64,000 bases of DNA, taken from contig CAVVYM010000007.1 in assembly GCA_963752505.1 (NCBI GenBank), positions 1 through 64,000 on the forward strand, given 5' to 3'. Made by a program: the position numbers and the translations under genes. Shown here piece by piece: positions 35,285-54,426 of this stretch (position 1 is its first letter; each line of letters starts with the position of its first letter). Source of the stretch: JACJWR01 sp963752505 (lineage in GTDB: Bacteria > Actinomycetota > Actinomycetes > S36-B12 > UBA10799). The notes under the pieces were generated by a model. That model saw nothing but the letters and a program-made list of their open reading frames with translations. It was not told the DNA's origin and did not search any database.

Positions 35285-36277
35285 GGCCGCGGGGCCGAGG
35301 GGCCGAGCGTCCTCGAGTTCTCTGGTGAGGGCTGCCAGGTCGGGATCGCCCCCGGAATCGGCGAGGTTCCACGACTCCCGTGCCGCGGCTGCCACAGATC
35401 GCAACCAATTGTCGACCGGGGACGTCGCGTTTGAGGCTGCGGGTGTGCCAGCTGTGTCCTCGAGCGCAACGGGTCCGTGGATCAAGGCTCGCAGATCTGC
35501 CGCAAGGTAGTCGGGCCGCAAGGCAGCGTCGGCCGCGAGGAGATCTGCGACCGAACTCACGCCGGTGAGCACGAGTAGGCTCGGCAGGTCGGCGCCGCGG
35601 GCGCCGGCGATGTCGGTGTCCAGCCGATCGCCCACGACCAGCGGGTGCTGGGCACCCGTCCGTTCTACGGACTCCAGCATCAGGGGGCGCTCGGGTTTTC
35701 CCGCCACTCGGGGCGTCACGCCGGTCACGCGAGCAACGACGTCAACCAACATGCCATTGCCGGGCGCGATGCCGTCGGCGGTGGGGATGGTCAGGTCGGT
35801 GTTGGTCGCGAAGAACTCTGCGCCGTTGGTCACGGCGTAGGTGGCTTGGGCGAGTTGGCGCCAACTGGTGTCGGGGTTGAATCCAATGATCACCGCGGCC
35901 GGGTCACCCAGACCACTGGCGACGATGCGGAATCCGCGCTCGGCCACTGCTTCATGGAGCCCCGGACCTCCGACGACCAGCACGTCGGCGCCGGGTTCGA
36001 GTGCATCGTTGAGCATCCGAGCCCCCGCCTGCGCGGACGTCACCACGTCTTCTGCAGCCGGTTGGAGACCGAGCGACGTCAGGTGTTCCACCACGACGCT
36101 CGGCGGACGGGAGGCGTTGTTGGTGACATAGGCCAAGCGCACACCGTCGGTAGTCAGGAGATTCAGCGATTCCACCGCGTGTGGGATGGCCGCAGGGCCC
36201 GCGTACACGACACCATCGAGGTCGAGCAGGAGCACGTCAAACGCGGCAGCCCAAGCCTTCGTCGGATCGGGGCTCAT
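35270..36277 (-). CDS. HAD-superfamily phosphatase, NagD type
   Basis: A 335-residue HAD-IIA phosphatase. Motif I reads LLLDLDGVVYAGP with the nucleophile Asp. Motif II is YVTNNASRPPS, motif III is in RVAGKPERPLM, and motif IV is VVGDRLDTDIAGARGADLPS. The cap domain lies between motifs II and III. This group dephosphorylates small sugar phosphates or nucleotides. The substrate is not clear. The C-terminal ~60 residues after the core are an extension of no known fold. Start overlaps the TPR gene stop by four bases. TPR-HAD order matches Rv1691-Rv1692. Confidence 0.88.
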   Translation of the reverse strand: MSPDPTKAWAAAFDVLLLDLDGVVYAGPAAIPHAVESLNLLTTDGVRLAYVTNNASRPPSVVVEHLTSLGLQPAAEDVVTSAQAGARMLNDALEPGADVLVVGGPGLHEAVAERGFRIVASGLGDPAAVIIGFNPDTSWRQLAQATYAVTNGAEFFATNTDLTIPTADGIAPGNGMLVDVVARVTGVTPRVAGKPERPLMLESVERTGAQHPLVVGDRLDTDIAGARGADLPSLLVLTGVSSVADLLAADAALRPDYLAADLRALIHGPVALEDTAGTPAASNATSPVDNWLRSVAAAARESWNLADSGGDPDLAALTRELEDARPLGPAALAAE

Positions 36278-37086
36278 AGGGCGTCCCCGGGCCCATCGGC
36301 AGCGTCAAGTTCCCAAACGCGCTCGACGGCGTCCGTTGTGCCATCCGCATCTACCTTGGCCGCGCGCAGGAACCAGTCACGCGCTTCCTCACTTCGTCCG
36401 GCGGCGAGCAGCGCTTCGGCGTAGACGTATTTGAGCCGTGCCACGGCCTCGGACGGCTCCTCGTTGTCGAGCATGGGCCCTTGCAGAATGCGCAGGGCTT
36501 CCTCGGCCTGATCGAGATCGAGTCGTGCGCCAGCGGCCACGATGCGCATCTCGATGCGGTCTGCTCGGTTCAACTTGAGTTCGCGGCTCGCGATCTCGAG
36601 GGCCTTCTCGGGCCTGCCCAAACCTCGCTCGCAGTCGGCGATGACCGGGTAGAGGGCGTCGTCGCCGCTGATGCGGGCGGCGGACCTCAACTCCTTGATC
36701 GCCTGGGCGTAGTCGCCCGACTGGTAGGCGGCCATGCCGACGGCTTCGCGAACCGCAGCGCTCCTGGGGGCCAACTTCTTGGCCCCGCTGGCATACCGCA
36801 GGGCTTCCTCCGGGTACTCGGGCAGAAGCAGGACGGCGGCGCCAAGCAGTGCACGAACCTTCGCCGGGAAGGGCTCGAGTTCGGCGACGACGTCGGTCGG
36901 AAGCGGGTTCTCCTCGAGGGCCTCGGTCAGCAACTCCTCATCCCAGGGAGACGACTCGGGAGTCCGTTCCCGTCCACGCCCGCCAGCACGCTCTTTCCCT
37001 TTGCGTCGTTGGCCGGACTCCGGCGGACGCTGGCGCCCCGAGTTGCGGGAATTCGCAGGTGGCCTCGCACGACCGGAATCGCCCAT
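36274..37086 (-). CDS. Tetratricopeptide repeat protein
   Basis: A 270-residue cytosolic protein. The first 45 residues are basic and low-complexity (RARPPANSRNSGRQRPPESG). Then several TPR-type helix pairs follow, e.g. EEALRYASGAKKLAPRSAAV, DYAQAIKELRSAARISGDDA, EKALEIASRELKLNRADRIE and EAVARLKYVYAEALLAAGRS. These form a protein-binding scaffold, partner unknown. ATG 37086 has AGAGGAG at good spacing, so I prefer it over the longer frame. It is the first gene of the leftward run after the left rRNA operon. Confidence 0.8.
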   Translation of the reverse strand: MGDSGRARPPANSRNSGRQRPPESGQRRKGKERAGGRGRERTPESSPWDEELLTEALEENPLPTDVVAELEPFPAKVRALLGAAVLLLPEYPEEALRYASGAKKLAPRSAAVREAVGMAAYQSGDYAQAIKELRSAARISGDDALYPVIADCERGLGRPEKALEIASRELKLNRADRIEMRIVAAGARLDLDQAEEALRILQGPMLDNEEPSEAVARLKYVYAEALLAAGRSEEARDWFLRAAKVDADGTTDAVERVWELDAADGPGDAL

Positions 37087-37359
37087 GGTGGCTCCTCTGT
37101 GATCGCTACGACGGGAGACCCCAACCCTAGCGGCTCGCAACCCGGTCGCTCCGGTGGGTTGTGGGATGAATCCACGGCGAGCCAACATAACTCTCGCCCT
37201 TCCGCAGGGCCCGCTGCCGCGCCGGCCAAGGGGGCTTCAAAGACTCGACTACCTCAGTGGTGATGGAGCTCGATCGGGGCGGTGCAAATACGACTACGAG
37301 GCCGCGACAACCAGTCGAATGCGGTGCGATGCCCCGGTCGCTGCCCATAGGGTTGTCGC

Positions 37360-37896
37360 GTGAACATGGAAGCCGATCACACTCGTTCAACTGGCTGGCG
37401 CGCGCCGTCGTTGGGTCCGCTACGAATCAATGCCTTCGCCTGGATCTACACCACTGTGTCGGTGATGGCCATGCTCGTCGTCTACGACGGATGGTCGGAG
37501 TTGAATGGCGTGGGTGGCATCGTCCTGATCGTGGTTGGACCCACCATCGCACTCGCGGCCGCCCATGTATTCGCCGAGGTGATCGACGAACTGGTGAAGC
37601 GAGATATGATCGATGCAAGAGCACGCCGGCGACTGGTCTGGGAGTTTTTCGAATACGTCGTTGTCGCGGTTCCACCACTCGTTTTGCTCGGCATCACATC
37701 GATAGTCCTACAGCAACCGCCGCGGGATTCGATCAAATCAATGCTGGCGCTCGGTGTGTTCTCCCTCGGCTTCTGGGGTGGTCTTGCGGCCTGGCGGGCA
37801 GGACTCCGATGGTGGCGCCTGGCAGCAGCGACCAGTGTGGGCTTGCTGATCGGTGGATCAGTCTTCTTGCTGCAGATACTCCTCAAGCCTCACTAG
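37360..37896 (+). CDS. Hypothetical four-span membrane protein
   Basis: GTG 37360 (ATG 37366 is an alternative) gives 178 residues. Four hydrophobic segments are visible: INAFAWIYTTVSVMAMLVVY, VGGIVLIVVGPTIALAAAHV, VVVAVPPLVLLGITSIVLQ and MLALGVFSLGFWGGLAAW, with a final short one (SVGLLIGGSVFLLQILL). A charged loop (DELVKRDMIDARARRRLVWE) lies between the second and third. I recognise no family. It lies between the TPR gene and the converging rRNA operon terminator and has no operon partner. Confidence 0.6.
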   Translation: MNMEADHTRSTGWRAPSLGPLRINAFAWIYTTVSVMAMLVVYDGWSELNGVGGIVLIVVGPTIALAAAHVFAEVIDELVKRDMIDARARRRLVWEFFEYVVVAVPPLVLLGITSIVLQQPPRDSIKSMLALGVFSLGFWGGLAAWRAGLRWWRLAAATSVGLLIGGSVFLLQILLKPH

Positions 37897-37934
37897 CGAC
37901 GAGATTCGCCCTGCTGGACGGTTGCCACAAAGAC

Positions 37935-37969
37935 AAAGGGCCGCCCCCGTTTTCACGGGGACGGCCCTT
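37935..37969 (-). terminator. Terminator of left rRNA operon
   Basis: On the minus strand AAGGGCCGTCCCCG pairs with CGGGGGCGGCCCTT around TGAAAA, followed by TTGTCTTTGT. A stem of about 13 pairs with a weak U-tract, just after the 5S gene. Confidence 0.85.
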
Positions 37970-37980
37970 GCGGATTAGTG

Positions 37981-38096
37981 TTCGGCGGCGTCCTACTCTC
38001 CCACCCCGTCTCCGGGGCAGTACCATCGGCGCTGAAGGGCTTAACTTCCGGGTTCGGAATGGGTCCGGGTGTTTCCCCTTCGCTATGGCCACCGAA
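37981..38096 (-). rRNA. 5S ribosomal RNA, copy 1
   Basis: Minus strand begins GTTTCGGTGGCCATAGCG and ends GAGAGTAGGACGCCGCCGAA, with the conserved CCCGAACCCGGAAGTTAAGC-like centre. About 116 bases. It is last in the 16S-23S-5S order and directly precedes the terminator. Confidence 0.95.
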
Positions 38097-38174
38097 ACGT
38101 GTGTCGAGTTTCGGTTTGTTGTTGTTTCCCGACCGTATCTCGGGAACTGCATAGTGGACGCGTGTGTGTGTGGT

Positions 38175-43185
<5,011 letters not shown>

Positions 43186-43358
43186 CCTAAAAACCACCCC
43201 ACAGGGCAGCAATCAGAACCACAAAGGGTCCGACCTAGCAGAGCACGAGCTGGACAAAAAAAATCCACTCGTCAATGCCTCAAAGAAACCCCTATCCGCC
43301 CCCACCCACACAGGGCAGAAACGAACACGGGAAATAAATCATCGACTATTTGGCACAC

Positions 43359-43375
43359 TGTTGAGTTCTCAAAGA
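43359..43375 (-). promoter_or_regulatory. boxA-like antitermination element, copy 1
   Basis: Minus strand reads TCTTTGAGAACTCAACA, matching boxA of actinobacterial rRNA leaders (TTTGAGAACTC core), placed between promoter and 16S. It is expected to recruit the NusB-S10 complex. Confidence 0.7.
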
Positions 43376-43477
43376 TCGCACACCCAGCCACAGACACTCA
43401 CGCACCTGCCTCAGGGCAACCACTCCACGTTACACCAGCACCAGCCCAGAAACAACCTGAGCAACAAAAAAACCACA

Positions 43478-43491
43478 GTGATCTGGATCAC
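43478..43491. promoter_or_regulatory. CRP/FNR-type palindrome upstream of rRNA promoter, copy 1
   Basis: GTGATCTGGATCAC is GTGA-N6-TCAC, with a perfectly symmetric TGATC/GATCA. It matches the mycobacterial Crp consensus. It lies about 45 bases upstream of the candidate -10, a position typical for activation. Present unchanged in copy 2. Confidence 0.55.
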
Positions 43492-43779
43492 GCTCTCGCA
43501 GCAACGCACCCCAACCAAAACAACCACGGATCGTCCACCAAACAGTGTCCGGTTCTCCGCACCAGGGGCAACAAACAAAACAATACACCCACCGCCTCGC
43601 CGCCAGACTGGGGGGTCGAAGGGGCAAGAGCATGTCTTTGCCTTGGTGTGTACGACACCACATCTCGGTGGCGCTGGCGATCTCTGCCGCACAGGGACGG
43701 CAACGTGTTGGGCACGGCTTCCGCCCCAACTGGCTGGAACAGCCCCGACCCCTCCCGACGTGCGGGCTAGTGTGGACAC

Positions 43780-45351
43780 ATGGGGTCGACGCCACCCGTC
43801 CATGCGCCAAGTACATTGCCGCACGCCGCGCGGCGGTGGTGGTCGCTGGTGGCGCTGTGCTTGGTCACGGCGCTGGTGTGGTTCACCGCGACCGATATCG
43901 CGATTGCGTTGCCGACCATTGCCGGTGATCTCGGTGGCACGATGGACACGCTGCAGTGGGCGGTCAACGGCTACTTCCTCGCCGGTGCGCTGATCATCGT
44001 CGGAGGCCGAGTGGCCGACATCTACGGCCGGCGGGTGGTATTCGGAATTGGCACGTCATTGATCCTGCTGGGGTCAGTGGTCGCCGGTGTTGCGACAACG
44101 CCACAGTTGCTCATCATCGGCAGGGTGATCCAAGGGATCGGTGCGGCGGCGGTCCTGCCCACCGCATTGGCGATCATCGCGGTGGTCTTCGCAGGCAAGC
44201 AGCGGGACGCCGCCATCGCCGTGTGGATTGCGGTGTGCTGGGGGGCTGGAGCGATCGGGCCGCTGGTCGGTGGTGTGATCGTGCAGGCCTTGGACTGGCG
44301 TTGGATCTTCTGGATCAACTTGCCAATCGGGGCAGTGGCGCTGCTGCTGACCTGGTGGTCCACTCCGGAGACCCGCGATCCGAACGCGGTGCGTGGGGTG
44401 GACCTGCCCGGCGTGGTCACGCTTGTGGGTGGGTTGTTCGTCCTCTCGTGGGCGTTGGTGCTTTTCGACACTTTGACCACGATTGCCTTCGCCGGAATGC
44501 TGGCTGTTGCGTTGGCGCTTCTCGGGGGTTTCGTGGCGATTGAGCGGCGAGTGGCGAATCCGATGGTGAACCTGTCGGTGTTCCGGATGGCGCGATTCGA
44601 CGGGGCCGTGATTGCCAACTTCATCGCCAATTTCGTCTTCGCCGGCGTGGTGTTCTTCATGGCGCTGTATCTGCAGGTGGTGGCCGCATACGACCCGCTG
44701 CAAGCAGGGATCGTGCTGCTTCCGGCCACCATCCCGATCCTGCTGGTCAATCCGATCGGAACGTGGTTGGGGCAGCGGTTTGGGCCGGCGTGGCCGACCG
44801 CGGCGGGGATGGTTTGCCTTGCCATCGCGGCGTTTCTGCTGCTGGACCTCACGGGCGGGGTTTCAGAGCTACTCCTGCCTTTCGGATTGATCGGCGTTGG
44901 CCTCGGACTTCAGATCACCCCCTGCGCGGTCGCGGCGGTGGAAGATCCGGGACCTGCCGGCGAAGGTGCAGTGTCCGGGGTATTCAAGGCCGCGTCGATG
45001 ATCGGTGCATCACTGGCCGTCGCGGTGGGCACGGCGGTGTTTCAAAGCGATGTGAGACGGCAACTCGAGGACATTCTGGGCACGCCACCTACCGAGCTTC
45101 ATGGTCAGGTCCTCGACGTGCTCACCGGTGGTCTTGCGTTGGGGGAGATCGCCGACCAGATTCCGGGCAACGCCCAGCAAGTTGTGACCGACGTGTTCGA
45201 TGCCGCGGTAGGCCTGGCCATGTGGCCGACTATCGCGGTGTCGCTGATCGGCGTACTCGCCGCAATAGTTCTGTTGCGCGGCGGCCCCCGCACTGCCCCT
45301 TCCGCGAGTGCACACCTTCGTCACACCAGGGAAGACGAATCCGGCTCCTAG
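43780..45351 (+). CDS. MFS drug/solute exporter, DHA2 (14-TMS) type
   Basis: A 523-residue inner-membrane proton-driven exporter. It has motif A (GGRVADIYGRRVVFGIG), motif C-like glycines (GWGAGAIGPLVGG region, here CWGAGAIGPLVGGVI), RVIQGIGAAAVLPTAL, and DWRWIFWINLPIGAVALLL, which is characteristic of the EmrB/QacA group. Twelve to fourteen hydrophobic spans are visible. ATG 43780 is preceded by TAGTGT six bases upstream, so the transcript is probably leaderless. It lies between two rRNA operons, opposite to both, and converges on the amidohydrolase gene. Substrate unknown. Confidence 0.88.
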   Translation: MGSTPPVHAPSTLPHAARRWWSLVALCLVTALVWFTATDIAIALPTIAGDLGGTMDTLQWAVNGYFLAGALIIVGGRVADIYGRRVVFGIGTSLILLGSVVAGVATTPQLLIIGRVIQGIGAAAVLPTALAIIAVVFAGKQRDAAIAVWIAVCWGAGAIGPLVGGVIVQALDWRWIFWINLPIGAVALLLTWWSTPETRDPNAVRGVDLPGVVTLVGGLFVLSWALVLFDTLTTIAFAGMLAVALALLGGFVAIERRVANPMVNLSVFRMARFDGAVIANFIANFVFAGVVFFMALYLQVVAAYDPLQAGIVLLPATIPILLVNPIGTWLGQRFGPAWPTAAGMVCLAIAAFLLLDLTGGVSELLLPFGLIGVGLGLQITPCAVAAVEDPGPAGEGAVSGVFKAASMIGASLAVAVGTAVFQSDVRRQLEDILGTPPTELHGQVLDVLTGGLALGEIADQIPGNAQQVVTDVFDAAVGLAMWPTIAVSLIGVLAAIVLLRGGPRTAPSASAHLRHTREDESGS

Positions 45352-45395
45352 TGTCACCAACCTGTGCACTCACGAGGGGGGGGTACGGGGCGCTG

Positions 45396-47120
45396 TCAGC
45401 ACTGGTGCGTCAGCGCTGCGGCCGGTAGGTCTTTGTGCTCGGTCGGATCGACGGCTCGAATGCTGGCGACGAATGCGTCAGCATCGACCTTCTTGCCGTT
45501 GATCCAGGTTCCCAGCACGGTGACCTGCTCGGTGAGTTTGGCCGGATCCGCTGTAAACGGATCGGCTGACAGCTCGACGAGGTCCGCCAGCTTGCCGACG
45601 GCAATCGTGCCCAGATCGTGATCGCGTCCGAGCTGGCGGGCGGCGTTGATGGTGTGCGCTTTGACGGCGTCGTTGAGGCTGACCTGCTGCTCGGCCCCGT
45701 GAACCGCGCCTGAGGGCGTGCGCCGAGTCACCATGGACTGGATGTTGAGCAATGGGATCGGCGGACTCACGAGACCGTCGTTGTGAAAGGTCACAAGCGC
45801 CCCCGAACGGAAGGCGTCGCCTGCTCGCATCCACTGACTACCGATCTCGGTGGGGAACATCTGTCCATCCAGCAGATCACCCCAATAGATGAACTGCGCC
45901 GGCAACAACGAGATGGTCACGCCCAGTGATGCGGCTCGGTCAAACTGATCCCCCCGACAGCCGCCGACATGTTCGATCCGCCAACGATGATCGGTGCCCA
46001 GCAGCCCGTGGGTGGCCAAGGCGTTTTCATAGGCATCAAGGACGATGTCCAGGCCAACGTCCCCGTTGACGTGGAAGGCGAACTGCCAGCCCTTGGGGGC
46101 GTTGGTGGCGAGCACTTGGTCGAGTTCGGCCCGGGTGTAGTTCATCATCGCTTCACCACCTGGACCCAACGGGATCTCGGCCTGCCGGACCACCGGCGAA
46201 TCGAGGTACGGGAACGATGACGCGATCGTTCCCACCCAGGGAGAGCCATCCGCCCAGAGTTTGATGCCCTGCTTCCACAGCATGTCGGGCGGGGCTTGAA
46301 TGTCGAGCTTCTCGCCGCAGCCCGGATCGATCGACATGTGGTACAGCGCGACGCGCATTGGCGCGTTCGGCACCGACGCGCAGGCCTGGTATCCCTTCAG
46401 AAGCTTCTGGGTGAAGGTGTGTTCAGACGTCATCGTGATGCCGTGGCCGACCATGAGCCGGAACCACAGGGCGAGTGAGAGCAACGGGTGAGGAATCGCC
46501 TCAGCGATCAGTTTCCCGGCCGCCATCAGTACCGCCGCGGTCTCGTACGCCCGACCGTTGGAGGTGCCATCGGCGTTGCGACCGAAGCGCGCACCCACCG
46601 GGTCGGCCGGCGGCTTGCCGCCCGCCCAACCGTTCGCTTGGACCACTGCCGAGTTGAAATAGGCCTCATGCCCGGAGTTGTCCAACACGAGCACCGGTCG
46701 CGAACCGAAGAACTCGTCCAGCATGGTGTTGGTCAATTCCGGGGCGCCCTGCAATAGGCGATCCAGTCCGGCAAAGAGCAACGTTTGACCTGCGGGGGTC
46801 TCGGCGTCGAGCTTTCGCCAGAGTGATTGCACTTCGGCGTACGTCGGGTAGCCCACATAGGGCGCTATCCAATGCGCGGGGTCCTGGGTCACCATGCCGC
46901 TGAGGGCCGGATGGTTATGCGGATCGATGAAACCTGGCATGAGCACCGCTGGTCCGAGATCCTTGACGGCAGCCGACGGGTGGGCGGACTGCACCTCGGC
47001 CAGGGAGCCGACCGCCGTGATCGTGCCACTCTCCGAGTCGATCGCCAATGCCTCTGCTCGCGGCGCTCCCTCCTCCATGGTGATGATCGAAGCCGCCTTC
47101 AGGATCGCGTCCGTCGCCAT
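45396..47120 (-). CDS. Amidohydrolase family protein, YtcJ-like
   Basis: A 574-residue metal-dependent hydrolase of the amidohydrolase-3/YtcJ group. The start (ATDAILKAASIITMEEGAPR) carries the typical beta-sandwich domain. Metal ligands are in MPGFIDPHNHPALSG (HxH type), a His in FHVNGDVGLD, another in WRIEHVGG and the Asp in TFHNDGLVSPP, with the YTRAELDQVL region between. The final beta domain has DLGTIAVGKLADLVELSADP F. ATG 47120 is used because sequence further up (to 47549) lies in 5S DNA. It may act on N-substituted amides or related compounds. Proximity to the exporter could indicate joint function, but this is weak. Confidence 0.85.
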   Translation of the reverse strand: MATDAILKAASIITMEEGAPRAEALAIDSESGTITAVGSLAEVQSAHPSAAVKDLGPAVLMPGFIDPHNHPALSGMVTQDPAHWIAPYVGYPTYAEVQSLWRKLDAETPAGQTLLFAGLDRLLQGAPELTNTMLDEFFGSRPVLVLDNSGHEAYFNSAVVQANGWAGGKPPADPVGARFGRNADGTSNGRAYETAAVLMAAGKLIAEAIPHPLLSLALWFRLMVGHGITMTSEHTFTQKLLKGYQACASVPNAPMRVALYHMSIDPGCGEKLDIQAPPDMLWKQGIKLWADGSPWVGTIASSFPYLDSPVVRQAEIPLGPGGEAMMNYTRAELDQVLATNAPKGWQFAFHVNGDVGLDIVLDAYENALATHGLLGTDHRWRIEHVGGCRGDQFDRAASLGVTISLLPAQFIYWGDLLDGQMFPTEIGSQWMRAGDAFRSGALVTFHNDGLVSPPIPLLNIQSMVTRRTPSGAVHGAEQQVSLNDAVKAHTINAARQLGRDHDLGTIAVGKLADLVELSADPFTADPAKLTEQVTVLGTWINGKKVDADAFVASIRAVDPTEHKDLPAAALTHQC

Positions 47121-47310
47121 TGCCGGTACCTGCTTTCGCTCCTCGCCGCGCCCCACCCTGTCCACCGGATTCGAGTCTTTCACGGTGCGGACGATGATGG
47201 CCGCGTGCCTGCGCTGGCTGATGTGCGCAGCATGGTTGGTGGCAGGGCAGGCGCTGACCGGCTGGGACTGCGCGCGGCAGTCGGGAAATCTCTTCGAGGT
47301 GTGGGTGTGC

Positions 47311-47341
47311 AAAAGGGCCGCCTGGTGTGGGCGGCCCTTTT
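47311..47341 (-). terminator. Terminator of right rRNA operon
   Basis: AAAAGGGCCGCC and GGCGGCCCTTTT form a perfect 12-pair stem with TGGTGTG as loop. It follows 5S copy 2, with only part of the sequence shared with the other terminator. Confidence 0.85.
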
Positions 47342-47352
47342 GGGGGTGGGTG

Positions 47353-47468
47353 TTCGGCGGCGTCCTACTCTCCCACCCCGTCTCCGGGGCAGTACCATCG
47401 GCGCTGAAGGGCTTAACTTCCGGGTTCGGAATGGGTCCGGGTGTTTCCCCTTCGCTATGGCCACCGAA
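47353..47468 (-). rRNA. 5S ribosomal RNA, copy 2
   Basis: Identical to copy 1 over the gene. It ends about 11 bases before the terminator hairpin. An in-frame extension of the amidohydrolase gene crosses it by chance. Confidence 0.95.
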
Positions 47469-47546
47469 ACGTGTGTCGAGTTTCGGTTTGTTGTTGTTTC
47501 CCGACCGTATCTCGGGAACTGCATAGTGGACGCGTGTGTGTGTGGT

Positions 47547-52557
<5,011 letters not shown>

Positions 52558-52730
52558 CCTAAAAACCACCCCACAGGGCAGCAATCAGAACCACAAAGGG
52601 TCCGACCTAGCAGAGCACGAGCTGGACAAAAAAAATCCACTCGTCAATGCCTCAAAGAAACCCCTATCCGCCCCCACCCACACAGGGCAGAAACGAACAC
52701 GGGAAATAAATCATCGACTATTTGGCACAC

Positions 52731-52747
52731 TGTTGAGTTCTCAAAGA
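52731..52747 (-). promoter_or_regulatory. boxA-like antitermination element, copy 2
   Basis: Same TTTGAGAACTCAACA element as in copy 1, at the same distance from 16S. Confidence 0.7.
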
Positions 52748-52849
52748 TCGCACACCCAGCCACAGACACTCACGCACCTGCCTCAGGGCAACCACTCCAC
52801 GTTACACCAGCACCAGCCCAGAAACAACCTGAGCAACAAAAAAACCACA

Positions 52850-52863
52850 GTGATCTGGATCAC
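52850..52863. promoter_or_regulatory. CRP/FNR-type palindrome upstream of rRNA promoter, copy 2
   Basis: GTGATCTGGATCAC, unchanged from copy 1 at 43478-43491. Confidence 0.55.
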
Positions 52864-53000
52864 GCTCTCGCAGCAACGCACCCCAACCAAAACAACCACG
52901 GATCGTCCACCAAACAGTGTCCGGTTCTCCGCACCAGGGGCAACAAACAAAACAATACACCCACCGCCGGGAGGTCGATCAGCGCCCCCCTGCGCGGCCC

Positions 53001-54344
53001 CTACTTTCCAGCGTTTCCCCTGGTCAGACTGGGTTTCTGGGCAGCCGAAGGCCTCTCGCCGTCGGACGCCTGCTCGAATAGCAGCCCACCGATGGCCCGC
53101 TTGCCGCGGCGAAGGAGCACCCAACCACCGCCGAGGGCATCGGCGCGCGTGAGCGTTGAGTCGACGTCCGACACACGTTCATTGTTCACGTAGGCGCCGC
53201 CCTCCTTGATCGTGCGTCGTGCCGCCGCCTTCGACTCGCACAGCCCGGTCACGACCAGTGCATCGATCACTCCGATCGCAGCCACCGCCGTTTGCGCGTG
53301 CGGCGCCTCGGACAACGCCGCGGTCAACGTCGCGGCGTCCAGCGATGCCACATCACCTCGTCCGAAGAGGGCCCGGCTGGCCTCCTGAACGCGCTCGGCC
53401 TCTGCCGGCGAGTGGACAAGCGCGGTGAGTTCAGCTGCCAGTGCGCGCTGCGGGATGCGGGCGGCGGGACGCTCCTGGCCCTGACGCTCGAGGTCCTCGA
53501 TCTCATCGTGGGACTTGAGGCTGAACATCCGTAGGAACCGGGAGATGTCCCTGTCGTCGGTGTTGATCCAGAACTGGTAGAAGGCATACGGGCTGGTGAG
53601 CGTCGCGCTCAGCCAGATGGCGCCACCCGCGGTCTTGCCGAACTTCGACCCGTCGGATTTGGTGACCAACGGCACGGTGAGGGCATGGGCTTTGGGACCC
53701 TCGTGCCCGGTCACGCGACGGATCAGGTCCAGCCCGGCGGTGATGTTGCCCCACTGGTCGGCTCCCCCGATCTGCAACGTGCAGCCGTGGCTGCGATACA
53801 ACTCAAGGAAGTCATTGGCCTGCAGCACCATGTAGCTGAACTCGGTGTATGAGATCCCCTCGCCGGACAACCGCGCGTGCACCGACTCCTTCGCGAGCAT
53901 CTGATTGACGCTGAAGTGTTTGCCAACATCGCGCAGCAACTCAATCGCGGACATCTGTGCCGTCCACTCGTAGTTCGACACAAGATCGGCCGGGTTGTCA
54001 CCGTCGAAATCCAAGACGATGCCCACCTGGGATCGGATATTGGCCAGCCACCCTTCGACGACGTCGGTGGTCTGCAGGTTTCGCTCACTGCTGCGGCCGG
54101 ACGGATCCCCAATCAGACCGGTGGCACCACCGACCAGCGCGATCACGCGATGACCCGCCTGCTGGAAGCGGCGCAACGTCAGCAGCGGCACCAGGTTTCC
54201 AACGTGCAGGCTCGCTGCGGTTGGATCGAATCCGCAGTAGAGGGAGATTGAACCGGCTGCCAGCGACTCCTTGAGAGCGTCCACATCAGTGGTCTGCGCG
54301 AGGAGCCCACGCCAGTTGAGGTCATCGATCAGGTCATCGGCCAT
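53001..54344 (-). CDS. tyrS: Tyrosyl-tRNA synthetase
   Basis: Charges tRNA-Tyr. 447 residues, class I. The HIGH-type motif is HVGNLVPLLTLRRFQQAGH, with FDPTAASLHVGN upstream. Tyrosine recognition is at YTEFSYMVLQANDFLELY and GGADQWGNITAGLDLI. The KMSKS-type motif is KFGKTAGG. A C-terminal S4 domain reads VVTGLCESKAAARRTIKEGG AYVNNERV. It follows argH in the same direction after about 80 bases, while its 3' end runs close to the leader of the rRNA operon. No T-box leader is seen. Confidence 0.97.
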   Translation of the reverse strand: MADDLIDDLNWRGLLAQTTDVDALKESLAAGSISLYCGFDPTAASLHVGNLVPLLTLRRFQQAGHRVIALVGGATGLIGDPSGRSSERNLQTTDVVEGWLANIRSQVGIVLDFDGDNPADLVSNYEWTAQMSAIELLRDVGKHFSVNQMLAKESVHARLSGEGISYTEFSYMVLQANDFLELYRSHGCTLQIGGADQWGNITAGLDLIRRVTGHEGPKAHALTVPLVTKSDGSKFGKTAGGAIWLSATLTSPYAFYQFWINTDDRDISRFLRMFSLKSHDEIEDLERQGQERPAARIPQRALAAELTALVHSPAEAERVQEASRALFGRGDVASLDAATLTAALSEAPHAQTAVAAIGVIDALVVTGLCESKAAARRTIKEGGAYVNNERVSDVDSTLTRADALGGGWVLLRRGKRAIGGLLFEQASDGERPSAAQKPSLTRGNAGK

Positions 54345-54426
54345 GGCGCTATCTTGGCAGCGGCCACCCCCGCGGTTGCAGCCAGCGCCGATCCGCGATT
54401 GCGTTGACCGCCGTCACCTTGGCAGC

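Larger units (their letters stand above)
43186..43596 (-). promoter_or_regulatory. rRNA leader and promoter region, copy 1
   Basis: About 410 bases upstream of 16S, identical in both operons. A -10-like TGTAAC lies at 43434-43429 (minus), with TTGTTT-type sequences 15-17 bases before it. A CRP-type palindrome lies further upstream and a boxA-like element lies downstream. The long A/T-rich runs (AACAAAAAAACC) could act as an UP element. Which hexamers are used is not certain. Confidence 0.55.
52558..52968 (-). promoter_or_regulatory. rRNA leader and promoter region, copy 2
   Basis: Same sequence as copy 1 including the candidate -10 TGTAAC (52806-52801), the boxA at 52731-52747 and the palindrome. 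It is followed upstream by only about 30 bases before the tyrS stop codon, so the whole promoter fits within the repeat. Confidence 0.55.
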
